Positions 41,763 to 53,300 of a stretch of 64,000 bases of DNA are shown one piece after another (position 1 is the first letter of the stretch; every line of letters begins with the position of its first letter). The translations under genes were made by a program, and so were the position numbers. A model generated the notes under the pieces. That model had not been told where the DNA came from. It worked only from the letters and a program-made list of their open reading frames with translations, and made no database searches. Source of the stretch: Plasmopara viticola. Its lineage: Eukaryota > Oomycota > Peronosporomycetes > Peronosporales > Peronosporaceae. Location: assembly GCA_001695595.3 (NCBI GenBank), contig MBPM02000162.1:28246-92245 (forward strand), given 5' to 3'.

Positions 41763-44700
41763 CAGATCCGTCAAATCTAGCTTCCAGGACATGCAGACAC
41801 GCGTTCCGTGCGTAACTGAGCGTGTTCTGCTCTATTTGAAGAGACAATTCTTTCTCCAGCCTCAGATACGTCTAATACAGCTTCCTGGACATGCAGCCAC
41901 GCGTTTCAAGTAGAACATAGCGATTGCTGCTCCAATAGAAGCGCCGATTTTTCCCACGGCCTCAGATACGTGAAATCTAGCATCCTGAGCAAGCACATAC
42001 GCGTTGCAAGCGTAACTTAGCGAGTTCTGCTCCATTTGATGCGCCGATTCTTCCTACGGCGTCAGATCCGTCAAATCTAGCTTCCAGGACATGCAGACAC
42101 GCGTTCCGTGCGTAACTGAGCGTGTTCTGCTCTATTTGGAGGGACAATTCTTCCTACAGCCTCAGATACATCTAATACAGCTTCCTGGACATGCAGCCAC
42201 GCGTTTCAAGTAGAACATAGCGATTGCTGCTCCAATAGAAGCGCCGATTTTTCCCACGGCCTCAGATACGTGAAATCTAGCATCCTGAGCAAGCACATAC
42301 GCGTTGCAAGCGTAACTTAGCGAGTTCTGCTCCATTTGATGCGCCGATTCTTCCTACGGCGTCAGATCCGTCAAATCTAGCTTCCAGGACATGCAGACAC
42401 GCGTTCCGTGCGTAACTGAGCGTGTTCTGCTCTATTTGAAGAGACAATTCTTCCTACAGCCTCAGATACATCTAATACAGCTTCCTGGACATGCAGCCAC
42501 GCGTTTCAAGTAGAACATAGCGATTGCTGCTCCAATAGAAGCGCCGATTTTTCCCACGGCCTCAGATACGTGAAATCTAGCATCCTGAGCAAGCACATAC
42601 GCGTTGCAAGCGTAACTTAGCGAGTTCTGCTCCATTTGATGCGCCGATTCTTCCTACGGCGTCAGATCCGTCAAATCTAACGTCCAGGACATGCAGACAC
42701 GCGTTCCGTGCGTAACTGAGCGTGTTCTGCTCTATTTGGAGCCTCAGATACATCTAATACAGCTTCCTGGACATGCAGCCACGCGTTTCAAGTAGAACAT
42801 AGCGATTGCTGCTCCAATAGAAGCGCCGATTTTTCCCACGGCCTCAGATACGTGAAATCTAGCATCCTGAGCAAGCACATACGCGTTGCAAGCGTAACTT
42901 AGCGAGTTCTGCTCCATTTGATGCGCCGATTCTTCCTACGGCGTCAGATCCGTCAAATCTAGCTTCCAGGACATGCAGACACGCGTTCCGTGCGTAACTG
43001 AGCGTGTTCTGCTCTATTTGAAGGACAATTCTTTCTCCAGCCTCAGATACGTCTAATACAGCTTCCTGGACATGCAGCCACGCGTTTCAAGTAGAGCATA
43101 GCGATTGCTGCTCCAATAGAAGCGCCGATTTTTCCCACGGCCTCAGATACGTGAAATCTAGCATCCTGAGCAAGCACATACGCGTTGCAAGCGTAACTTA
43201 GCGAGTTCTGCTCCATTTGATGCGCCGATTCTTCCTACGGCGTCAGATCCGTCAAATCTAGCTTCCAGGACATGCAGACACGCGTTCCGTGCGTAACTGA
43301 GCGTGTTCTGCTCTATTTGAGGGACAATTCTTCCTACAGCCTCAGATACATCTAATACAGCTTCCTGGACATGCAGCCACGCGTTTCAAGTAGAACATAG
43401 CGATTGCTGCTCCAATAGAAGCGCCGATTTTTCCCACGGCCTCAGATACGTGAAATCTAGCATCCTGAGCAAGCACATACGCGTTGCAAGCGTAACTTAG
43501 CGAGTTCTGCTCCATTTGATGCGCCGATTCTTCCTACGGCGTCAGATCCGTCAAATCTAGCTTCCAGGACATGCAGACACGCGTTCCGTGCGTAACTGAG
43601 CGTGTTCTGCTCTATTTGAAGAGACAATTCTTCCTACAGCCTCAGATACATCTAATACAGCTTCCTGGACATGCAGCCACGCGTTTCAAGTAGAACATAG
43701 CGATTGCTGCTCCAATAGAAGCGCCGATTTTTCCCACGGCCTCAGATACGTGAAATCTAGCATCCTGAGCAAGCACATACGCGTTGCAAGCGTAACTTAG
43801 CGAGTTCTGCTCCATTTGATGCGCCGATTCTTCCTACGGCGTCAGATCCGTCAAATCTAGCTTCCAGGACATGCAGACACGCGTTCCGTGCGTAACTGAG
43901 CGTGTTCTGCTCCAGCCTCAGATACGTCTAATACAGCTTCCTGGACATGCAGCCACGCGTTTCAAGTAGAACATAGCGATTGCTGCTCCAATAGAAGCGC
44001 CGATTTTTCCCACGGCCTCAGATACGTGAAATCTAGCATCCTGAGCAAGCACATACGCGTTGCAAGCGTAACTTAGCGAGTTCTGCTCCATTTGATGCGC
44101 CGATTCTTCCTACGGCGTCAGATCCGTCAAATCTAGCTTCCAGGACATGCAGACACGCGTTCCGTGCGTAACTGAGCGTGTTCTGCTCTATTTGAAGAGA
44201 CAATTCTTCCTCCAGCCTCAGATACGTCTAATACAGCTTCCTGGACATGCAGCCACGCGTTTCAAGTAGAACATAGCGATTGCTGCTCCAATAGAAGCGC
44301 CGATTTTTCCCACGGCCTCAGATACGTGAAATCTAGCATCCTGAGCAAGCACATACGCGTTGCAAGCGTAACTTAGCGAGTTCTGCTCCATTTGATGCGC
44401 CGATTCTTCCTACGGCGTCAGATCCGTCAAATCTAGCTTCCAGGACATGCAGACACGCGTTCCGTGCGTAACTGAGCGTGTTCTGCTCTATTTGAGGACA
44501 ATTCTTCCTCCAGCCTCAGATACGTCTAATACAGCTTCCTGGACATGCAGCCACGCGTTTCAAGTAGAACATAGCGATTGCTGCTCCAATAGAAGCGCCG
44601 ATTTTTCCCACGGCCTCAGATACGTGAAATCTAGCATCCTGAGCAAGCACATACGCGTTGCAAGCGTAACTTAGCGAGTTCTGCTCCATTTGATGCGCCG

Positions 44701-47700
44701 ATTCTTCCTACGGCGTCAGATCCGTCAAATCTAGCTTCCAGGACATGCAGACACGCGTTCCGTGCGTAACTGAGCGTGTTCTGCTCTATTTGGAGGGACA
44801 ATTCTTCCTACAGCCTCAGATACATCTAATACAGCTTCCTGGACATGCAGCCACGCGTTTCAAGTAGAACATAGCGATTGCTGCTCCAATAGAAGCGCCG
44901 ATTTTTCCCACGGCCTCAGATACGTGAAATCTAGCATCCTGAGCAAGCACATACGCGTTGCAAGCGTAACTTAGCGAGTTCTGCTCCATTTGATGCGCCG
45001 ATTCTTCCTACGGCGTCAGATCCGTCAAATCTAGCTTCCAGGACATGCAGACACGCGTTCCGTGCGTAACTGAGCGTGTTCTGCTCTAATTCTTCAGCCT
45101 CAGATACATCTAATACAGCTTCCTGGACATGCAGCCACGCGTTTCAAGTAGAACATAGCGATTGCTGCTCCAATAGAAGCGCCGATTTTTCCCACGGCCT
45201 CAGATACGTGAAATCTAGCATCCTGAGCAAGCACATACGCGTTGCAAGCGTAACTTAGCGAGTTCTGCTCCATTTGATGCGCCGATTCTTCCTACGGCGT
45301 CAGATCCGTCAAATCTAGCTTCCAGGACATGCAGACACGCGTTCCGTGCGTAACTGAGCGTGTTCTGCTCTATTTGAAGAGACAATTCTTCTACAGCCTC
45401 AGATACATCTAATACAGCTTCCTGGACATGCAGCCACGCGTTTCAAGTAGAACATAGCGATTGCTGCTCCAATAGAAGCGCCGATTTTTCCCACGGCCTC
45501 AGATACGTGAAATCTAGCATCCTGAGCAAGCACATACGCGTTGCAAGCGTAACTTAGCGAGTTCTGCTCCATTTGATGCGCCGATTCTTCCTACGGCGTC
45601 AGATCCGTCAAATCTAGCTTCCAGGACATGCAGACACGCGTTCCGTGCGTAACTGAGCGTGTTCTGCTCTATTTGGAGGACAATTCTTCCTACAGCCTCA
45701 GATACATCTAATACAGCTTCCTGGACATGCAGCCACGCGTTTCAAGTAGAACATAGCGATTGCTGCTCCAATAGAAGCGCCGATTTTTCCCACGGCCTCA
45801 GATACGTGAAATCTAGCATCCTGAGCAAGCACATACGCGTTGCAAGCGTAACTTAGCGAGTTCTGCTCCATTTGATGCGCCGATTCTTCCTACGGCGTCA
45901 GATCCGTCAAATCTAGCTTCCAGGACATGCAGACACGCGTTCCGTGCGTAACTGAGCGTGTTCTGCTCTATTTGAAGGGACAATTCTTCCTACAGCCTCA
46001 GATACATCTAATACAGCTTCCTGGACATGCAGCCACGCGTTTCAAGTAGAACATAGCGATTGCTGCTCCAATAGAAGCGCCGATTTTTCCCACGGCCTCA
46101 GATACGTGAAATCTAGCATCCTGAGCAAGCACATACGCGTTGCAAGCGTAACTTAGCGAGTTCTGCTCCATTTGATGCGCCGATTCTTCCTACGGCGTCA
46201 GATCCGTCAAATCTAGCTTCCAGGACATGCAGACACGCGTTCCGTGCGTAACTGAGCGTGTTCTGCTCTATTTGAAGAGACAATTCTTCCTACAGCCTCA
46301 GATACATCTAATACAGCTTCCTGGACATGCAGCCACGCGTTTCAAGTAGAACATAGCGATTGCTGCTCCAATAGAAGCGCCGATTTTTCCCACGGCCTCA
46401 GATACGTGAAATCTAGCATCCTGAGCAAGCACATACGCGTTGCAAGCGTAACTTAGCGAGTTCTGCTCCATTTGATGCGCCGATTCTTCCTACGGCGTCA
46501 GATCCGTCAAATCTAGCTTCCAGGACATGCAGACACGCGTTCCGTGCGTAACTGAGCGTGTTCTGCTCTATTTGAAGGACAATTCTTCCTACAGCCTCAG
46601 ATACGTCTAATACAGCTTCCTGGACATGCAGCCACGCGTTTCAAGTAGAACATAGCGATTGCTGCTCCAATAGAAGCGCCGATTTTTCCCACGGCCTCAG
46701 ATACGTGAAATCTAGCATCCTGAGCAAGCACATACGCGTTGCAAGCGTAACTTAGCGAGTTCTGCTCCATTTGATGCGCCGATTCTTCCTACGGCGTCAG
46801 ATCCGTCAAATCTAGCTTCCAGGACATGCAGACACGCGTTCCGTGCGTAACTGAGCGTGTTCTGCTCTATTTGAGGACAATTCTTCCTACAGCCTCAGAT
46901 ACATCTAATACAGCTTCCTGGACATGCAGCCACGCGTTTCAAGTAGAACATAGCGATTGCTGCTCCAATAGAAGCGCCGATTTTTCCCACGGCCTCAGAT
47001 ACGTGAAATCTAGCATCCTGAGCAAGCACATACGCGTTGCAAGCGTAACTTAGCGAGTTCTGCTCCATTTGATGCGCCGATTCTTCCTACGGCGTCAGAT
47101 CCGTCAAATCTAGCTTCCAGGACATGCAGACACGCGTTCCGTGCGTAACTGAGCGTGTTCTGCTCTATTTGAAGAGACAATTCTTCTCAGCCTCAGATAC
47201 ATCTAATACAGCTTCCTGGACATGCAGCCACGCGTTTCAAGTAGAACATAGCGATTGCTGCTCCAATAGAAGCGCCGATTTTTCCCACGGCCTCAGATAC
47301 GTGAAATCTAGCATCCTGAGCAAGCACATACGCGTTGCAAGCGTAACTTAGCGAGTTCTGCTCCATTTGATGCGCCGATTCTTCCTACGGCGTCAGATCC
47401 GTCAAATCTAGCTTCCAGGACATGCAGACACGCGTTCCGTGCGTAACTGAGCGTGTTCTGCTCTATTTGAGGGACAATTCTTCCTACAGCCTCAGATACA
47501 TCTAATACAGCTTCCTGGACATGCAGCCACGCGTTTCAAGTAGAACATAGCGATTGCTGCTCCAATAGAAGCGCCGATTTTTCCCACGGCCTCAGATACG
47601 TGAAATCTAGCATCCTGAGCAAGCACATACGCGTTGCAAGCGTAACTTAGCGAGTTCTGCTCCATTTGATGCGCCGATTCTTCCTACGGCGTCAGATCCG

Positions 47701-50067
47701 TCAAATCTAGCTTCCAGGACATGCAGACACGCGTTCCGTGCGTAACTGAGCGTGTTCTGCTCTATTTGAAGGACAATTCTTCCTACAGCCTCAGATACAT
47801 CTAATACAGCTTCCTGGACATGCAGCCACGCGTTTCAAGTAGAACATAGCGATTGCTGCTCCAATAGAAGCGCCGATTTTTCCCACGGCCTCAGATACGT
47901 GAAATCTAGCATCCTGAGCAAGCACATACGCGTTGCAAGCGTAACTTAGCGAGTTCTGCTCCATTTGATGCGCCGATTCTTCCTACGGCGTCAGATCCGT
48001 CAAATCTAGCTTCCAGGACATGCAGACACGCGTTCCGTGCGTAACTGAGCGTGTTCTGCTCAATTCTTCAGCCTCAGATACATCTAATACAGCTTCCTGG
48101 ACATGCAGCCACGCGTTTCAAGTAGAACATAGCGATCGCTGCTCCAATAGAAGCGCCGATTTTTCCCACGGCCTCAGATACGTGAAATCTAGCATCCTGA
48201 GCAAGCACATACGCGTTGCAAGCGTAACTTAGCGAGTTCTGCTCCATTTGATGCGCCGATTCTTCCTACGGCGTCAGATCCGTCAAATCTAGCTTCCAGG
48301 ACATGCAGACACGCGTTCCGTGCGTAACTGAGCGTGTTCTGCTCTATTTGAAGGACAATTCTTCCTACAGCCTCAGATACATCTAATACAGCTTCCTGGA
48401 CATGCAGCCACGCGTTTCAAGTAGAACATAGCGATTGCTGCTCCAATAGAAGCGCCGATTTTTCCCACGGCCTCAGATACGTGAAATCTAGCATCCTGAG
48501 CAAGCACATACGCGTTGCAAGCGTAACTTAGCGAGTTCTGCTCCATTTGATGCGCCGATTCTTCCTACGGCGTCAGATCCGTCAAATCTAGCTTCCAGGA
48601 CATGCAGACACGCGTTCCGTGCGTAACTGAGCGTGTTCTGCTCTATTTGAAGAGACAATTCTTCTCAGCCTCAGATACATCTAATACAGCTTCCTGGACA
48701 TGCAGCCACGCGTTTCAAGTAGAACATAGCGATTGCTGCTCCAATAGAAGCGCCGATTTTTCCCACGGCCTCAGATACGTGAAATCTAGCATCCTGAGCA
48801 AGCACATACGCGTTGCAAGCGTAACTTAGCGAGTTCTGCTCCATTTGATGCGCCGATTCTTCCTACGGCGTCAGATCCGTCAAATCTAGCTTCCAGGACA
48901 TGCAGACACGCGTTCCGTGCGTAACTGAGCGTGTTCTGCTCTATTTGAAGAGACAATTCTTCTCAGCCTCAGATACGTCTAATACAGCTTCCTGGACATG
49001 CAGCCACGCGTTTCAAGTAGAACATAGCGATTGCTGCTCCAATAGAAGCGCCGATTTTTCCCACGGCCTCAGATACGTGAAATCTAGCATCCTGAGCAAG
49101 CACATACGCGTTGCAAGCGTAACTTAGCGAGTTCTGCTCCATTTGATGCGCCGATTCTTCCTACGGCGTCAGATCCGTCAAATCTAGCTTCCAGGACATG
49201 CAGACACGCGTTCCGTGCGTAACTGAGCGTGTTCTGCTCTATTTGAAGAGACAATTCTTCTACAGCCTCAGATACATCTAATACAGCTTCCTGGACATGC
49301 AGCCACGCGTTTCAAGTAGAACATAGCGATTGCTGCTCCAATAGAAGCGCCGATTTTTCCCACGGCCTCAGATACGTGAAATCTAGCATCCTGAGCAAGC
49401 ACATACGCGTTGCAAGCGTAACTTAGCGAGTTCTGCTCCATTTGATGCGCCGATTCTTCCTACGGCGTCAGATCCGTCAAATCTAGCTTCCAGGACATGC
49501 AGACACGCGTTCCGTGCGTAACTGAGCGTGTTCTGCTCTATTTGAAGGGACAATTCTTCCTCAGCCTCAGATACGTCTAATACAGCTTCCTGGACATGCA
49601 GCCACGCGTTTCAAGTAGAACATAGCGATTGCTGCTCCAATAGAAGCGCCGATTTTTCCCACGGCCTCAGATACGTGAAATCTAGCATCCTGAGCAAGCA
49701 CATACGCGTTGCAAGCGTAACTTAGCGAGTTCTGCTCCATTTGATGCGCCGATTCTTCCTACGGCGTCAGATCCGTCAAATCTAGCTTCCAGGACATGCA
49801 GACACGCGTTCCGTGCGTAACTGAGCGTGTTCTGCTCTATTTGAAGGGACAATTCTTCCTCCAGCCTCAGATACGTCTAATACAGCTTCCTGGACATGCA
49901 GCCACGCGTTTCAAGTAGAACATAGCGATTGCTGCTCCAATAGAAGCGCCGATTTTTCCCACGGCCTCAGATACGTGAAATCTAGCATCCTGAGCAAGCA
50001 CATACGCGTTGCAAGCGTAACTTAGCGAGTTCTGCTCCATTTGATGCGCCGATTCTTCCTACGGCGT
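41763..50067. repeat. Mixed HOR block, units 141-168
   Basis: Trimers with frequent changes at the A/B boundary (TCCAGCCT or TCAGCCT for TACAGCCT) and frequent ACGTCT in B. The A near 42733 has lost most of its 3' tract (TTTGGAGCCTC) and has TCTAACGTCC for TCTAGCTTCC upstream. Shortened A copies lie at 43843-43918, near 45087 and near 48060. Monomer C is nearly unchanged. Confidence 0.8.
43843..43918. repeat. A monomer with recurrent 23-bp deletion (copy 2)
   Basis: A 76-bp A monomer with the same deletion endpoints as 35204-35279. The following B has ACGTCT, unlike the B after copy 1, which has ACATCT. The deletion is therefore not simply a copy of one whole trimer. Confidence 0.9.
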
Positions 50068-50326
50068 CAGATCCGTCAAATCTAGCTTCCAGGACATGCA
50101 GACACGCGTTCGTAATAGCGTGCTGCTCTATTTGAAGGCTTTTTCCCAGCCTCAGATACGTGAACTAGCATCCTGCATGCACACGCGTTTCAAGTTAGCG
50201 ATTTGCTCCAGAAGCGCCGATTTTCCTACGGCCTCAGATCGTCAAATCTAGCTTCAGACATGCAGACACGCGTCGTGCGTAACTGAGCGTGTTCTGCTCT
50301 ATTTGAGAGACAATCTTCCTCAGCCT
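50068..50326. repeat. Decayed rearranged HOR unit: A - B/C chimera - A
   Basis: Three shortened monomers replace the normal order. 50068-50152 (85 bp) is an A whose end reads GGCTTTTTCCCAGCCT and resembles the end of B. 50153-50234 (82 bp) starts like C (ACGTGAACTAGCATCCTG), continues like B (ACGCGTTTCAAGTTAGCG) and ends in GGCCT like B. 50235-50326 (92 bp) is a second A with several one- or two-base losses. One monomer is missing from the register, and small deletions are far denser than in the neighbours. The ACGCGT core survives in all three. This looks like an old recombination scar, or a short stretch of poor consensus. Confidence 0.8.
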
Positions 50327-53300
50327 CAGATACGTCTAATACAGCTTCCTGGACATGCAGCCACGCGTTTCAAGTAGAACATAGCGATTGCTGCTCCAAT
50401 AGAAGCGCCGATTTTTCCCACGGCCTCAGATACGTGAAATCTAGCATCCTGAGCAAGCACATACGCGTTGCAAGCGTAACTTAGCGAGTTCTGCTCCATT
50501 TGATGCGCCGATTCTTCCTACGGCGTCAGATCCGTCAAATCTAGCTTCCAGGACATGCAGACACGCGTTCCGTGCGTAACTGAGCGTGTTCTGCTCTTTT
50601 GACTTCTAGCCTCAGATACATCTAATACAGCTTCCTGGACATGCAGCCACGCGTTTCAAGTAGAACATAGCGATTGCTGCTCCAATAGAAGCGCCGATTT
50701 TTCCCACGGCCTCAGATACGTGAAATCTAGCATCCTGAGCAAGCACATACGCGTTGCAAGCGTAACTTAGCGAGTTCTGCTCCATTTGATGCGCCGATTC
50801 TTCCTACGGCGTCAGATCCGTCAAATCTAGCTTCCAGGACATGCAGACACGCGTTCCGTGCGTAACTGAGCGTGTTCTGCTCTATTTGAAGAGACAATTC
50901 TTTCTACAGCCTCAGATACATCTAATACAGCTTCCTGGACATGCAGCCACGCGTTTCAAGTAGAACATAGCGATTGCTGCTCCAATAGAAGCGCCGATTT
51001 TTCCCACGGCCTCAGATACGTGAAATCTAGCATCCTGAGCAAGCACATACGCGTTGCAAGCGTAACTTAGCGAGTTCTGCTCCATTTGATGCGCCGATTC
51101 TTCCTACGGCGTCAGATCCGTCAAATCTAGCTTCCAGGACATGCAGACACGCGTTCCGTGCGTAACTGAGCGTGTTCTGCTCTATTTGAAGAGACAATTC
51201 TTCTCTCAGCCTCAGATACATCTAATACAGCTTCCTGGACATGCAGCCACGCGTTTCAAGTAGAACATAGCGATTGCTGCTCCAATAGAAGCGCCGATTT
51301 TTCCCACGGCCTCAGATACGTGAAATCTAGCATCCTGAGCAAGCACATACGCGTTGCAAGCGTAACTTAGCGAGTTCTGCTCCATTTGATGCGCCGATTC
51401 TTCCTACGGCGTCAGATCCGTCAAATCTAGCTTCCAGGACATGCAGACACGCGTTCCGTAAGTAACTGAGCGTGTTCTGCTCTATTTGAAGAGACAATTC
51501 TTCCTACAGCCTCAGATACGTCTAATACAGCTTCCTGGACATGCAGCCACGCGTTTCAAGTAGAGCATAGCGATTGCTGCTCCAATAGAAGCGCCGATTT
51601 TTCCCACGGCCTCAGATACGTGAAATCTAGCATCCTGAGCAAGCACATACGCGTTCAAGCGTAACTTAGCGAGTTCTGCTCCATTTGATGCGCCGATTCT
51701 TCCTACGGCGTCAGATCCGTCAAATCTAGCTTCCAGGACATGCAGACACGCGTTCCGTGCGTAACTGAGCGTGTTCTGCTCTATTTGAAAAGGACAATTC
51801 TTCCTACAGCCTCAGATACATCTAATACAGCTTCCTGGACATGCAGCCACGCGTTTCAAGTAGAACATAGCGATTGCTGCTCCAATAGAAGCGCCGATTT
51901 TTCCCACGGCCTCAGATACGTGAAATCTAGCATCCTGAGCAAGCACATACGCGTTTCAAGCGTAACTTAGCAAGTTCTGCTCCATTTGATGCGCCGATTC
52001 TTCCTACGGCGTCAGATCCGTCAAATCTAGCTTCCAGGACATGCAGACACGCGTTCCGTGCGTAACTGAGCGTGTTCTGCTCTATTTGGAGGACAATTCT
52101 TCCTACAGCCTCAGATACATCTAATACAGCTTCCTGGACATGCAGCCACGCGTTTCAAGTAGAACATAGCGATTGCTGCTCCAATAGAAGCGCCGATTTT
52201 TCCCACGGCCTCAGATACGTGAAATCTAGCATCCTGAGCAAGCACATACGCGTTGCAAGCGTAACTTAGCGAGTTCTGCTCCATTTGATGCGCCGATTCT
52301 TCCTACGGCGTCAGATCCGTCAAATCTAGCTTCCAGGACATGCAGACACGCGTTCCGTGCGTAACTGAGCGTGTTCTGCTCTATTTGAAGGACAATTCTT
52401 CCTACAGCCTCAGATACGTCTAATACAGCTTCCTGGACATGCAGCCACGCGTTTCAAGTAGAACATAGCGATTGCTGCTCCAATAGAAGCGCCGATTTTT
52501 CCCACGGCCTCAGATACGTGAAATCTAGCATCCTGAGCAAGCACATACGCGTTTCAAGCGTAACTTAGCGAGTTCTGCTCCATTTGATGCGCCGATTCTT
52601 CCTACGGCGTCAGATCCGTCAAATCTAGCTTCCAGGACATGCAGACACGCGTTCCGTGCGTAACTGAGCGTGTTCTGCTCTCTTGGAGGGATAATTCTTC
52701 CTACAGCCTCAGATACATCTAATACAGCTTCCTGGACATGCAGCCACGCGTTTCAAGTAGAACATAGCGATTGCTGCTCCAATAGAAGCGCCGATTTTTC
52801 CCACGGCCTCAGATACGTGAAATCTAGCATCCTGAGCAAGCACATACGCGTTGCAAGCGTAACTTAGCGAGTTCTGCTCCATTTGATGCGCCGATTCTTC
52901 CTACGGCGTCAGATCCGTCAAATCTAGCTTCCAGGACATGCAGACACGCGTTCCGTGCGTAACTGAGCGTGTTCTGCTCTATTTGAGAGACAATTCTTCC
53001 TACAGCCTCAGATACATCTAATACAGCTTCCTGGACATGCAGCCACGCGTTTCAAGTAGAACATAGCGATTGCTGCTCCAATAGAAGCGCCGATTTTTCC
53101 CACGGCCTCAGATACGTGAAATCTAGCATCCTGAGCAAGCACATACGCGTTTCAAGCGTAACTTAGCGAGTTCTGCTCCATTTGATGCGCCGATTCTTCC
53201 TACGGCGTCAGATCCGTCAAATCTAGCTTCCAGGACATGCAGACACGCGTTCCGTGCGTAACTGAGCGTGTTCTGCTCCAGCCTCAGATACATCTAATAC

